This document shows, one piece after another, positions 1 to 8,760 of a stretch of 64,000 nucleotides of DNA. Source of the stretch: Shinella yambaruensis (GTDB lineage: Bacteria > Pseudomonadota > Alphaproteobacteria > Rhizobiales > Rhizobiaceae). The notes beneath the pieces were generated by a model that was not told the DNA's origin, did no database searches, and saw only the letters and a program-made list of their open reading frames with translations. The translations under genes were made by a program, and so were the position numbers. Within the stretch, counting starts at the first letter, position 1, and the number at the start of each line of letters is the position of its first letter. The stretch is from the NCBI RefSeq assembly GCF_022899355.1, contig NZ_JALJCK010000002.1, positions 1 to 64,000 of the forward strand, in the 5' to 3' direction.

Positions 1-67
1 GCGCCTTCACAAAACCCTTGACGGTATCCTCGACAACAAGGTCAGGGTCGTTGATGAAACGCTGCAT
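1..67 (-). CDS. dhaK: DhaK-type dihydroxyacetone/erythrulose kinase, N-terminal fragment
   Basis: Only the first 22 codons are in the window; the gene runs off the left edge. The start MQRFINDPDLVVEDTVKGFV matches the conserved N-terminus of DhaK-type kinases, which phosphorylate dihydroxyacetone or related ketotetroses. An AAGGAG ribosome site lies just before the ATG at 67. It is the last visible gene of the minus-strand sugar/polyol operon, 36 bp after the SDR gene. An SDR followed by a DhaK-like kinase suggests oxidation of a polyol to a ketose and then phosphorylation. The exact substrate (glycerone, erythrulose or other) cannot be told from this fragment. Confidence 0.75.
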   Translation of the reverse strand, partial: MQRFINDPDLVVEDTVKGFVKA

Positions 68-103
68 GGTAACTCCTTGAGAATTGCGAGAGCCGGTCCG
101 GGC

Positions 104-877
104 TCAAAGAATGGTGTAGCCGCCGTCGATCAGAAGATCGGCGCCGTTGATCATGTCCGCGCCCGGCGAGACCAGGAACACGGCGGCGGCGGCGATCTCT
201 TCCGGGAAGGCGAAACGGCCGGTCGGGATGCGCTTCCTGGCGGCGTCGCCCTTCTCGCCGGCCCAGGCCTTCTTGCCGAGTTCGGTGAGCACGATGGTGG
301 GCGAGATCGTGTTGACGGTGATGCCGTGTTTGCCCCATTCGGCGGCGAAGGTCTTCGACATGCCGATGACGCCGAACTTGGAGGCGCAATAGGCGACGTG
401 CTCTTCGATCGCCACCGTGCCGGCCTGCGAGGCGAGGTTGACGATCTTGCCGCCCTTGCCGTTGGCGATCATGCGGCGGCCGACCGCCTGCGTGACGAGG
501 AAGCTGCCCTTGAGGTTGATGTCGATCGTCTTGTCCCATTGGGAAAGCGTCAGGTCTTCGGCCGGGGCCAGTGCGACGATGCCGGCGCTGTTGACCGCGA
601 TATCGATGCCGCCGAAGGCTGCGGCCACGTCGGTGACGGCCTTTTCCACCGAGGCCGGGTCGGAGACGTCGCAGACGAAGGGCTTCGCCGCACCGCCGAG
701 CTCTTCCGCCTTGGCCTTGGCGATGTCGGCGTTGATGTCGAGCACCGCGACCTTCGCGCCCTTGGCCGCAAAGGCCGTGGCGATGGCCGCGCCGATGCCG
801 GATGCGCCGCCGGTGACGAGCGCGATCTTGCCGTCGAGCGGGAAGTTGAGGTCGATCCTGGGAGGTGTGTCGGTCAT
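104..877 (-). CDS. SDR-family polyol/alcohol dehydrogenase
   Basis: A 257-residue classical short-chain dehydrogenase. The Rossmann motif TGGASGIG is near residues 20-27, NSAG near 95, and the catalytic YCASK motif near 160, with the serine in the preceding NLASQAG segment. The C-terminus INGADLLIDGGYTIL is typical of sugar-alcohol dehydrogenases such as galactitol or threitol dehydrogenases. The ATG at 877 was chosen because upstream in-frame residues have no SDR-like character. It follows the binding-protein gene and precedes a DhaK-type kinase, so it probably oxidises the imported polyol to a ketose. Family assignment is firm; the substrate is inferred from context. Confidence 0.9.
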   Translation of the reverse strand: MTDTPPRIDLNFPLDGKIALVTGGASGIGAAIATAFAAKGAKVAVLDINADIAKAKAEELGGAAKPFVCDVSDPASVEKAVTDVAAAFGGIDIAVNSAGIVALAPAEDLTLSQWDKTIDINLKGSFLVTQAVGRRMIANGKGGKIVNLASQAGTVAIEEHVAYCASKFGVIGMSKTFAAEWGKHGITVNTISPTIVLTELGKKAWAGEKGDAARKRIPTGRFAFPEEIAAAAVFLVSPGADMINGADLLIDGGYTIL

Positions 878-938
878 CGGTTCAGCCTTCGTATCCTGGA
901 GAGAGCGGGGCGGCGGGGCCGCCCCGCGGTTTTGCCTG

Positions 939-1925
939 TTACTTGCGCATGTCCAGCAGCTTGTCGACGTTCTCGGTCGTGACCGGCGTCCACGGAACAT
1001 TGTATTCCTTGTCCTTGCCGTCGTTGAACGGCATGTCCGGATACTGCGCCCAGATGTCGGACTGCGGCTTGTAGTCGCCCTTCTTCGCATGGAAGATCGC
1101 GAGGTCCAGCGCGCCCTGGGCCTGTGCGCGGGCGTCCTGGAGGATCGAGGTCATCGTGCCTTCCTTGACGGCGGTCAGCGCGTCGGTGATGCCGTCGATG
1201 CCGGCGATCGCGAAATCGTCGGTCTTCAGGCCCGCCGACTTGATCGCCTCGATCGCGCCGAGCGCCATCTCGTCGTTCTGGCCGATGACGCCGTTGATCT
1301 GGCCGGGATGGGAGGTCAGCCAGTTCTCCATCAGCGTCTGGGCTTCGGCGCGCGACCAGTTGGCGGTCTGCTGCTCGAGGACCTTGACGTCCGGGCACTC
1401 GGCGAGCGCCTTCTGGTTGCCTTCGAGGCGCGAGATCTGCGCGGACTGGCCGATCGGGCCCTCGATGATCACGACATTGCCCTTGCAGCCGATCTTGTCG
1501 AGAACGGTCTTGGCTTCCATGTAGCCGGAAATCGTGTCGTCGGAGCCGACATAGGCGGCGAGCAGGTCGGAGTTCACGCGGGTGTTGGAGCCGACGACCG
1601 GAATGCCGGCGTCGCTGGCGGCCTGCACGGCCGTCGCGCCGGCTTCGATGTCGATCGGCACGAAGATGATCGCATTGAACTTCTGCGTGATCATCGTGTT
1701 GAACTGTTCCTGCTGGACCAGCGCGTCATAGCGGCCGTCGAAGACGGTGAGCTCGACTTCGCCGCTCTTGACGGCGGGGTGCTCTTCGAGCGCGGCGGAC
1801 CAGATCTGCATGAATTCCGCGTTGAGGCCGTAGGGGGCCGCGCCGATCTTCAGCTTTTCCTGGGCCATGGCGGACGAGGCGAGCAGGGCGGTCGCCGAGG
1901 CGAGCGCGATCATCAGTTTCTTCAT
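939..1925 (-). CDS. Ribose-class sugar ABC transporter periplasmic binding protein
   Basis: A 328-residue protein with a cleavable signal peptide (hydrophobic core LMIALASATALLASSAMA, cut before QEKL). The mature part is a periplasmic-binding-protein type 1 fold: VFDGRYDALVQQEQFNTMI, FNAIIFVPID, GIPVVGSNT and GVIGQNDEMALGA are recognisable. A strong AAAGGAGG site precedes the ATG at 1925. It captures the substrate for the permease and ATPase encoded upstream in the same operon. The flanking SDR and DhaK-type kinase argue for a short polyol rather than a hexose. A 167-bp gap with a rhizobial repeat separates it from the permease gene. Confidence 0.92.
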   Translation of the reverse strand: MKKLMIALASATALLASSAMAQEKLKIGAAPYGLNAEFMQIWSAALEEHPAVKSGEVELTVFDGRYDALVQQEQFNTMITQKFNAIIFVPIDIEAGATAVQAASDAGIPVVGSNTRVNSDLLAAYVGSDDTISGYMEAKTVLDKIGCKGNVVIIEGPIGQSAQISRLEGNQKALAECPDVKVLEQQTANWSRAEAQTLMENWLTSHPGQINGVIGQNDEMALGAIEAIKSAGLKTDDFAIAGIDGITDALTAVKEGTMTSILQDARAQAQGALDLAIFHAKKGDYKPQSDIWAQYPDMPFNDGKDKEYNVPWTPVTTENVDKLLDMRK

Positions 1926-2011
1926 GTCATTCTCCTCCTTTGAGAATTCCGGCCGCACTTCGGCGTGCCGTTTCGTCCACGGGCGCTGTAGGGCGCCCGG
2001 TTCCTGTCGGG

Positions 2012-2095
2012 CTAGAGCATCGAAATGCTCTAGCGCTTTGTTTTCATGCAATTCCGGACGCAAAACCGCTGCGCACTTCTGCTGGAACTGCTTTA
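2012..2095. repeat. RIME-like rhizobial palindromic repeat, copy 1
   Basis: A hairpin CTAGAGCAT-cgaa-ATGCTCTAG (2012-2033) is followed by a core starting ATTCCGGACGCAAAACCGCT (2051-2070) and ending near 2095. The same core recurs near 30975 and 59638. It resembles the RIME-type intergenic mosaic elements of rhizobia, a resemblance recalled rather than searched. It sits between the permease and binding-protein genes of the sugar operon. The TTA at 2093-2095, stop codon of the permease on the minus strand, is inside the end of the repeat. A second small hairpin (GGGCGC/GCGCCC, 1981-1998) lies next to it. Confidence 0.8.
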
Positions 2096-3106
2096 GACGC
2101 CCTGGTTTCGCTTCTGGTCGAGCATGACGGCGCCGACGATGAGGGCACCCTTGAGGACCTGCTGGTAGTAGGACTGGATGCCCATCAGATCGAGGCCGTT
2201 GTTCATGACGCCGATGATGAGCGCGCCGATCAGTGTTCCCGTCACCCGGCCGACGCCGCCCGAAAGCGAGGTGCCGCCGATGACGACCGCCGCGATGGCG
2301 TCGAGTTCGTAGGCGATGCCGGCCTGCGGCAGGGCGGAGCCCGTGCGGGCCGAGAGGATCATGCCGGCAAGGCCCGACAGCGCGCCCGAGATCACATAGA
2401 CCATGAAGCGGATGCGCGTGACGTTGAGGCCGGAGGTCTTGGCCGCATGCGGGTTGCCGCCGACGGCATAGATGTAGCGGCCGAAGCGCGTGCGGGTCAG
2501 CACCCACCAGGAGACGAGGAAGACCACGGCGAGCAGGATGACCGGCATCGGAATGCCGAGGATGTTGCCCGTGCCGATCCAGCGGAATTCCGGGGAGAGC
2601 GCCGGCACCGGCTTGCCGCCGCCATAGATGAGGGTCGCGCCGCGGGCGGCCGAGAGCATGCCGAGCGTCGCCACGAAGGCGGGCACGGAAAAGCGCGAGA
2701 CGATGAAGCCGACCAGCGCGCCGCAGCCGACGCCGACAAGGATGCCGACGGCGAGCGCCACCACCATCGGATAGGGCGCGCCGGCGATGCCGGCCGTTGC
2801 CGAGCTCGTCACGAAGCTGGCGCTCACCATGCCGGCCAACGCGACGACCGAGCCGACCGAAAGGTCGATGCCGCGTGTCAGGATGACGAAGGTCATGCCG
2901 ATGGCGAGCACGCCGTTGATCGACGTCTGCAGGAGCACGTTGGAAATGTTGCCGGGCGTCAGGAAGAACTGGTTGGACACCGACAGGATGCCGACGAGCA
3001 GCAGGAAGGCGAGGAAGATGCCGTATTCCTGCACGATCAGCCGGCGGCGATCGGAATTCAGCCAGCTGCTGGCGGTCTTGTTCTCGATACTGGACACGGA
3101 TGTCAC
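2093..3106 (-). CDS. Ribose-class sugar ABC transporter permease
   Basis: A 337-residue polytopic membrane protein of the RbsC/AraH-like branched permease family (BPD_transp_2). It has about eight to ten hydrophobic segments. The conserved segments INGVLAIGMTFVILTRGIDL (about residues 69-88) and IAAVVIGGTSLSGGVG (about 271-286) form the transmembrane coupling region typical of this class. It forms the membrane channel with the ATPase encoded 45 bp upstream. The stop codon lies within a palindromic repeat, so the repeat may have replaced the original 3' end. Confidence 0.92.
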   Translation of the reverse strand: MTSVSSIENKTASSWLNSDRRRLIVQEYGIFLAFLLLVGILSVSNQFFLTPGNISNVLLQTSINGVLAIGMTFVILTRGIDLSVGSVVALAGMVSASFVTSSATAGIAGAPYPMVVALAVGILVGVGCGALVGFIVSRFSVPAFVATLGMLSAARGATLIYGGGKPVPALSPEFRWIGTGNILGIPMPVILLAVVFLVSWWVLTRTRFGRYIYAVGGNPHAAKTSGLNVTRIRFMVYVISGALSGLAGMILSARTGSALPQAGIAYELDAIAAVVIGGTSLSGGVGRVTGTLIGALIIGVMNNGLDLMGIQSYYQQVLKGALIVGAVMLDQKRNQGV

Positions 3107-3151
3107 CTCTTGCCATGCGGGGTTGGATGCGTCGGTCGGGTCTCGTTCCGG

Positions 3152-4630
3152 TCAGGTCGACAGGTGCACGAGGGACTGGGCATCCGTTTCCTGCCGGTCA
3201 TGAATGCCGGCGGATCGTCCCTGCCGCATGACGAGGATGCGGTCGGACATTCCCAGGATTTCGTCGATTTCGGAGGAGATCATCACGACCGTGCCGCCGC
3301 TCGCGGCAAAATCGCAGATGATGCGGTAGATTTCGCGCTTGGCGCCGACGTCGACGCCGCGGGTCGGCTCGTCGAGCAGCAGGACGCGCGGCTGGCGCAG
3401 GAACCATTTGCCGAGCACCACCTTCTGCTGGTTGCCGCCGGAAAGGCCGGAGACCGGCATCGTGTCGCGCGCGGCCTTGATGGCGAAGCGGGCGATCATG
3501 TCGGCGCTGGCCGCCTGTTCCTCGCTCCTGCGCATCACGAAGGCCGGGCTCATTTCCGGCAGGCTGGCGAGGCAGATGTTGTTGCGCACGCTGTCCGTCA
3601 GGTTGAGGCCCGTCACCTTGCGGTCCTCGGTGACGAAGGCGATGCCCTCGGCCATGGCGTCGGAGGGCTGGCGGATGCTGACGACCTGGCCGTCAAGGCG
3701 GATCTCGCCGGATGACGGACGGTCCATGCCGAAGAGGCAATTGAAGATTTCCGTGCGGCCAGAGCCCATCAGGCCGTAGATGCCGAAGATCTCGCCCTTG
3801 CGCGCGGTGAAGGAAATGTCCTCGATCTTGCCGGGCGCGAAAAGGCCGGAGACTTCGAGGCCGGCGGTCTCGGTCGGCGTGTTGGTCTTGATATACTCCT
3901 CGCCGAGCTCGCGGCCGACGATCATGCGGATGAGGCCGGGGCGGTCGATATCGGCGAGCTTGCCCGCGCCGACGAAGCCGCCGTCGCGAAAGACCGTGTA
4001 GCTGTCGGCGATCTGGAAGATTTCGGAAAGCCGGTGCGAGACGTAGACGATGCCCTTGCCCTCGGCCTTCAGGCGCTCGATCGCCGAAAACAGGTGCTGG
4101 GCCTCCTTCTCGCCGATCGCCGAGGTCGGCTCGTCCATGAAGATGACATCCGCCTCGTGGCTGAGCGCCTTGGCGATCTCGACCAGCTGCATCTGCGCGA
4201 CCGAGAGGTTCATCATGTATTCTTTGGCGGAGATGTTGAATTCCAGGCGGTCCAGCAGCGCCTGGGCGTTGCGGTTCATCGTCTTGAAATCGATGCCGCC
4301 GAAGCGGGTGGACGGTTCGCGGCCGAGATAGATGTTTTCGGCCACCGTCATATGCGGAACCGGGCTCAGTTCCTGCTCGATGATGGCGATGCCGGAGTGG
4401 AGCGCTTCCGCGGGACTGTTGAATTCGACGGGCTTGCCGCGATGCAGGATCGTGCCGCCGTCGCGCTTGTGAATGCCCATGAGGATGGAGAGGAAGGTCG
4501 ACTTGCCGGCGCCGTTGCCGCCGCACAGCGCATGCACGGAGCCGCCCGCAAGTTCGAAGCGGCCGTCGCGGAGTGCGGCGACGCCGCCGAAGGACTTCTT
4601 CAGTCCCTCCACCTTCAAGAGTGGCTGCAT
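3152..4630 (-). CDS. Ribose-class sugar ABC transporter ATPase (double-domain)
   Basis: A 492-residue cytoplasmic ATPase with two ABC domains, as in RbsA/MglA. The first domain has Walker A GGNGAGKS and Walker B IFMDEPTSAI. The second has a degenerate P-loop region YGLMGSGRTE, then signature LSGGNQQKVVLGKW and Walker B LLLDEPTRGVDVG. The ATG at 4630 is preceded by GGAGGAAG; an in-frame start 13 codons further upstream lacks such a site. It is the first gene of the minus-strand polyol operon and faces a divergent hydroxyacid dehydrogenase gene across a 249-bp regulatory region. Confidence 0.93.
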   Translation of the reverse strand: MQPLLKVEGLKKSFGGVAALRDGRFELAGGSVHALCGGNGAGKSTFLSILMGIHKRDGGTILHRGKPVEFNSPAEALHSGIAIIEQELSPVPHMTVAENIYLGREPSTRFGGIDFKTMNRNAQALLDRLEFNISAKEYMMNLSVAQMQLVEIAKALSHEADVIFMDEPTSAIGEKEAQHLFSAIERLKAEGKGIVYVSHRLSEIFQIADSYTVFRDGGFVGAGKLADIDRPGLIRMIVGRELGEEYIKTNTPTETAGLEVSGLFAPGKIEDISFTARKGEIFGIYGLMGSGRTEIFNCLFGMDRPSSGEIRLDGQVVSIRQPSDAMAEGIAFVTEDRKVTGLNLTDSVRNNICLASLPEMSPAFVMRRSEEQAASADMIARFAIKAARDTMPVSGLSGGNQQKVVLGKWFLRQPRVLLLDEPTRGVDVGAKREIYRIICDFAASGGTVVMISSEIDEILGMSDRILVMRQGRSAGIHDRQETDAQSLVHLST

Positions 4631-4675
4631 GTCTTCCTCCCGGCATTTCAGGAGCGATGCTCTCTCCATCGCGTA

Positions 4676-4784
4676 TTTACAAATTACACCTTAGTGTCGA
4701 CATATGTCAAGTATGAAAAGTGACAAAGGATGGGATCGGTCTGTCATTTGTAAAAAATCGATTTAAAGTGATCGATTTAAAGTG
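4676..4784. promoter_or_regulatory. Divergent control region with operator-like repeats
   Basis: This lies between the divergent sugar ABC operon and the hydroxyacid dehydrogenase gene. Three structures are visible. TTTACAAAT (4676-4684) is inverted as ATTTGTAAA (4746-4754). A perfect 10-bp palindrome GACATATGTC sits at 4699-4708. An exact 14-bp tandem repeat ATCGATTTAAAGTG occupies 4757-4784. The AT-rich composition contrasts with the surrounding genes. These look like binding sites for one or more regulators; no regulator gene of this operon is in the window. Confidence 0.5.
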
Positions 4785-4879
4785 TCTGCCGTGCGCAGGC
4801 AGGGCGGGTATGTGCAGGCGCTTGCAGGCCCCGGAAAACTCTTCTACGGAAATGAAGAAAGACGAGCGGGGAGGGCGCC

Positions 4880-6328
4880 ATGCAGGATCGGAACGCGGCT
4901 TTGCAGGAAGGGACGCGGCTGGACGATCCCGAACGTGCCTACCGGGTCCTGATCGCCGATCTCGTCGGCCTGCGGTTCGATGGCGAGGGACGTCCGGATT
5001 TCAGCGAGGTCGCGACGCATGTCGCGCAAAGCGGCGGCGTCTTCCACGACGCGGCCTTCGCGGGCGAGGCGCTGCCGCCGGGCATCCATTTCTTCTACCA
5101 GCCCGACCTCAGCACCGAGGCGGATATCCTGGCGCAGACGGATCGCGGGCAATATGACGCGCTCATCGCCGCGGCGACCTTCATTCCGCGGCTGGCGGTC
5201 TTTCCGCTCGGCAGCGTGCGCATCGGTGCCGGCACCGGCAATATGGGCTCGCTCTCCTGGGGCGGCGGCAATGGCGAAGGCGGCATCGCGCCGCTCATGA
5301 ATACGCCCGGCATCAACAGCCGCGCGACGGCGCAGATGGTGATGAAGGCGCTCTTGAAGGTGACGCCGGACCTGCCCGTCGATCTTCTGCACGAGCGCGT
5401 GGCGAGCGGTGATTTCGATACCGGCCGCGACCTCAAGTCCTATCCGACCGCCAAGCTGGAGAGACGCCGCATGGCGGTCATCGGCTACGGCAATATCGGC
5501 CGCGAGGTGGCCAGGCTCGCCTGCGCCTTCGGCATGCGGGTGGCGATCCATGCGCGCGCGAAACACCGCCAGTGGATCGAGGCGGAAGGGTTCGACTATG
5601 CGGCCTCTCCGGCGGAGGCGGCGACGGGATCGGACGTGCTCACCGTCCATGTCGGCCTCGGGCGGCTCGATCCGGTGCGGCGCGCCTACGCCAATGCCGG
5701 CATCGTCGACGATGCCGTGCTCTCGGCGATGAACCGCGGCGCCGTCGTCGTCAACTACGACCGGGGCGAGGTGGTGGATGCCGGCGCGCTCGACCGGGCG
5801 CTCGCCTCCGGCCAGGTGCGCCACGCCGCCATCGACGCCGACCTCTTCAAGGATGCGTCAAGCGGCACGCTCAGCGGGCCGATGCTGCCCTATCTGACAC
5901 TCGCTGCCCGGCATCCCGGAAAGCTCGAACTTCTGCCGCACGCCGCGGCCGATACCGACCACCCCTCGCGCGTCGCCGGCGCCTGCCAGGCCGTGGACCA
6001 GATTCTCGACGTCATCCGCTATCGTCGCGTCCGCAATCTCAAAGGGGACCTGCCGGAGGGCTATATCGACGCCGGGGCGAAGGTGCCGCGCGGCATCGGC
6101 CGCGTGACGGCCGCGACGCTTGCCGCCGCCGTCGCCGATCCGCGGTTCTCCGAGCTGCACGGCGTCTCGCGTGAAATCTTCGACACGCTGGAGGCCATCG
6201 TCGAGGCGGTGGACGACGGCATGACGCACCAGCCGGCGGCCGGCGACGTCACCGCGCTGACCCATCTGTTCCTGCGCCAGCGGCGGCTTCTCGAAGGGCT
6301 CGGGCTGGACGGGCCGGCGGAGGCCTGA
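4880..6328 (+). CDS. Oversized D-2-hydroxyacid dehydrogenase-like oxidoreductase
   Basis: A 482-residue protein with the NAD-binding domain of D-isomer-specific 2-hydroxyacid dehydrogenases. It shows GYGNIG (202-207), VNYDRGEVVD with the probable catalytic Arg295, and HAAAD with the probable catalytic His354. The usual family length is 310-340 residues. The excess lies in an atypical N-terminal part rich in glycine (around 118-136) and about 100 C-terminal residues (385-482) that I do not recognise. It is transcribed divergently from the polyol import operon, so it may act on an acid derived from the same substrate. The reaction is not established. Confidence 0.75.
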   Translation: MQDRNAALQEGTRLDDPERAYRVLIADLVGLRFDGEGRPDFSEVATHVAQSGGVFHDAAFAGEALPPGIHFFYQPDLSTEADILAQTDRGQYDALIAAATFIPRLAVFPLGSVRIGAGTGNMGSLSWGGGNGEGGIAPLMNTPGINSRATAQMVMKALLKVTPDLPVDLLHERVASGDFDTGRDLKSYPTAKLERRRMAVIGYGNIGREVARLACAFGMRVAIHARAKHRQWIEAEGFDYAASPAEAATGSDVLTVHVGLGRLDPVRRAYANAGIVDDAVLSAMNRGAVVVNYDRGEVVDAGALDRALASGQVRHAAIDADLFKDASSGTLSGPMLPYLTLAARHPGKLELLPHAAADTDHPSRVAGACQAVDQILDVIRYRRVRNLKGDLPEGYIDAGAKVPRGIGRVTAATLAAAVADPRFSELHGVSREIFDTLEAIVEAVDDGMTHQPAAGDVTALTHLFLRQRRLLEGLGLDGPAEA

Positions 6329-6397
6329 GGCGGTTCCGGGAACTTTCGCCGCCACCGCCAGTTCCTTCCCTGACACGATCTTCAGGGAGTGACCGCC

Positions 6398-6769
6398 ATG
6401 ACCCACCAGCGAGACGAACGCGGCGATCCGCTGACCCGCACCCATGAGCCGGCCCGGAAGGGCTACGCCGCGCGGGAAACCCGCCAGGGCGGGCTTGGCC
6501 GGCCGATGCTGAAAGTACTTGGCATCAGTCTGGCGCTCGCCTTCCTCGTCTGGGGCGCGGTGGAGATCTGGGGTGAAAGCGCCGATCCGACGGTCGATAC
6601 GGAACAGACGTCCTCCACTTCCAGCGGCACGCAGACGCCGACCCAGGATACGATAGACAACAGCGTTCCCGGCGGCGGGGAGACCGTTCCGACGGACCGC
6701 GATCCCAATCAGGATTCGGGAACGGGCGGCGACAGCCAGCGCGTGACGCCCGACGGCACGGGCAACTGA
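6398..6769 (+). CDS. Small single-pass membrane protein, unknown function
   Basis: A 123-residue protein. A charged N-terminal stretch of about 30 residues is followed by one hydrophobic helix (about residues 34-55, VLGISLALAFLVWGAVEIWG). A low-complexity Ser/Thr/Gly/Asp-rich tail then probably lies outside the membrane. The ATG at 6398 is preceded by AGGGAG at good spacing; an in-frame GTG at 6389 is less likely. It stands alone, ending 12 bp from the convergent peptidase gene. No function is assigned. Confidence 0.65.
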   Translation: MTHQRDERGDPLTRTHEPARKGYAARETRQGGLGRPMLKVLGISLALAFLVWGAVEIWGESADPTVDTEQTSSTSSGTQTPTQDTIDNSVPGGGETVPTDRDPNQDSGTGGDSQRVTPDGTGN

Positions 6770-6781
6770 CCGCGCCGAGGA

Positions 6782-7921
6782 TCAGGTGACCGGCGCATCC
6801 GCGTGCCGGCCATATCGCTTCATCACCGCGACCAGTTCGTCATGCCTGATGGCGTCGACGCGCAGACGGTCGTGCGGCGTGCCGCCGCTGTCCTTTGCCG
6901 CCAGCATGGCATTGACCACGGCCTCCTCCACGCTTTCCACCGCCGCCAGATAGACCGGATCGAGATGTTCGTCATTGACCATGTCGAGGGCGAGCAAGGC
7001 CGGTGCGCGGTGCGCCATCGGCTGCGGATTGGCGGTGGAGAAGGCGAGGAAGATATCACCGGAATTGTTGCCGCCGGGCGTGCCGTTGCGTCCGATGCCG
7101 ATGGCGGCGCGGCGGGCGAGGCGCTTCAGCTGATGCGGGGCCATCGGCAGGTCCGTGGCGATGACGACGATGATCGAGCCGCGCTCCTTGAGCTGGCTTT
7201 GCGGCGTGTTGTCCTGGAGATGTTTTCCGACCGGCACGCCGCAGACCGTCAGCCAGTCGCGCTGGCCATGGTTGGCCTGCACCAGCGTGCCGATCGTATA
7301 GTCCTTGTCTCCGACCGTGACGACGCGGGAGGCGGTGCCGGTGCCGCCCTTGAAGCCATAGGCGATCATGCCCGTGCCGCCGCCGCAATTACCCTCCGCG
7401 ACGGGACCGGAGGAAAGGTTTTCCAGAGCTGCCCGGGCATCCGCTTCCGTCACCGGCATGCCGTTGATATCGCTCAGCACGCCGTCATAGGTCTCGGCGA
7501 CGACCGGCATCAGCCAGAGGAAGTCGCCGACCTCGTAGGTCGAGGCGTAGCGCTCCAGCATCCAGCGGATCGTCGCGTGATGGGTGATGCCGACGCCGTG
7601 GGTGCTGGTGATCATCACGGGACCCAGAAACGTGCCGCCGTCCTCGATCCAGTGCGTGCCGGTCATCTCGCCGTTGCCGTTGAAGCGGTGCACGCCGGCA
7701 TAGACGGGGACGGGCGTCGGGCTCTCGCTATGGGGCAGGATGGCGGTGACGCCGGTGCGCACCGGGAGCTTGCGGCCGGGGCGTGGGGTTTCCTCGACAA
7801 TGGTGCGGAAGCCGACGGTGATGCCTTCCACATCGGTGATGGCGTTGAACGGGCCGGTGCGGCCGGTGAAGGGCAGGCCGAGGGCGCGGGCGCGGGGTTT
7901 TGCGGTATGGGTCATGGTCAT
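6782..7921 (-). CDS. dmpA: DmpA-type (P1/S58 family) self-processing aminopeptidase
   Basis: A 379-residue protein of the DmpA/BapA family, N-terminal nucleophile hydrolases that cut themselves into two subunits and release N-terminal L-, D- or beta-amino acids. The cleavage motif GGNNSGDIFLAFST is present and places the nucleophile at Ser287. The upstream GNCGGGTGM segment (about 177-185) is the conserved glycine-rich region. The first ATG (7921) overlaps the permease stop by four bases; a second ATG is two codons in. It is the last gene of a spermidine/putrescine-type ABC operon, suggesting that the imported compound is an amide or peptide-like amine that this enzyme opens. Confidence 0.9.
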   Translation of the reverse strand: MTMTHTAKPRARALGLPFTGRTGPFNAITDVEGITVGFRTIVEETPRPGRKLPVRTGVTAILPHSESPTPVPVYAGVHRFNGNGEMTGTHWIEDGGTFLGPVMITSTHGVGITHHATIRWMLERYASTYEVGDFLWLMPVVAETYDGVLSDINGMPVTEADARAALENLSSGPVAEGNCGGGTGMIAYGFKGGTGTASRVVTVGDKDYTIGTLVQANHGQRDWLTVCGVPVGKHLQDNTPQSQLKERGSIIVVIATDLPMAPHQLKRLARRAAIGIGRNGTPGGNNSGDIFLAFSTANPQPMAHRAPALLALDMVNDEHLDPVYLAAVESVEEAVVNAMLAAKDSGGTPHDRLRVDAIRHDELVAVMKRYGRHADAPVT

Positions 7922-8748
7922 TTCTGCCGGGAGCGAAGGTAGAGGCCGAGCGAGGCGACGACGAAGGAGAAGGTCAGCATCATCACGGCGATGGCGTTGA
8001 TCTCCGGCTTGATGCCGCGCCGGAGCATGGCGAAGATGAACATCGGCAGGGTCGTCACGTCGACGCCGGCGATGAAATAGGTGATCACCAGATCGTCCAT
8101 CGAGATGATGAAGGCGAGCAGCGCGCCGCCGACGATGCCCGGCAGGAGTTGCGGGAACACCACCTTGCGGAAGGTCGTCCATTCGTTGGCGCCGAGATCG
8201 GCCGAGGCGTGTTCCAGCGTGCGATCCATGCCGGCGAGCCGGGCGGAGACGACGATGAAGACATAGGAGATCAGGAAGGTGCACTGGCCGATGATGATCG
8301 TCTTCAGGCCGAGGTTGACGCCGGCATTGACGAAGAAGATCAGGAGCGCGATGCCGAGCACGATATCCGGCATCAGCATTGGCATGAACATCACGGTGCG
8401 GTAGAAGCGCCGCCCGAAGAAATCGAAGCGGTAGAGGGCGATGGCGATCGCCGTGCCGAGCATGGTGGCGATGGTCGTGGTGGAGGCGGCGATCATCAGG
8501 CTGTTCCAGACGGCCTGGACGAGCTGGTCGGTGGATTCGATATAGAGCGCGTTTTCCGAGACCGTCGTCTTGAAGCCGAGGACCTGGGCGTACCATTCGG
8601 TGGTGAAACCGGTCCAGGTCATCATGTTGATCGGGTTGGAATTGAACGAATAGACCGCGATCAGCGCCAGCGGGATATAGATGAAGGCGAAGAAGAGGGC
8701 GGTGTAGGCGATCAGGCTGCCGCGGGCGAGGGAGGCGAAGATCTTCAT
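7918..8748 (-). CDS. Polyamine-class ABC transporter permease (PotC-like)
   Basis: A 276-residue inner-membrane protein with about six transmembrane helices and the inner-membrane-component coupling segment near ASADLGANEWTTFRKVVFPQ (about 180-199). It resembles PotC/PotI of spermidine/putrescine transporters. The ATG at 8748 has an AGGAGG site at good spacing; a TTG one codon earlier was not chosen. It pairs with the permease encoded upstream and overlaps the following peptidase gene by four bases. Confidence 0.9.
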   Translation of the reverse strand: MKIFASLARGSLIAYTALFFAFIYIPLALIAVYSFNSNPINMMTWTGFTTEWYAQVLGFKTTVSENALYIESTDQLVQAVWNSLMIAASTTTIATMLGTAIAIALYRFDFFGRRFYRTVMFMPMLMPDIVLGIALLIFFVNAGVNLGLKTIIIGQCTFLISYVFIVVSARLAGMDRTLEHASADLGANEWTTFRKVVFPQLLPGIVGGALLAFIISMDDLVITYFIAGVDVTTLPMFIFAMLRRGIKPEINAIAVMMLTFSFVVASLGLYLRSRQK

Positions 8749-8760
8749 CAAAAAACCTCC

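Noticed and set aside
1940-3715. 591-codon plus-strand open frame
   Set aside because: Antisense to the sugar permease and ATPase genes, which have full family motifs.
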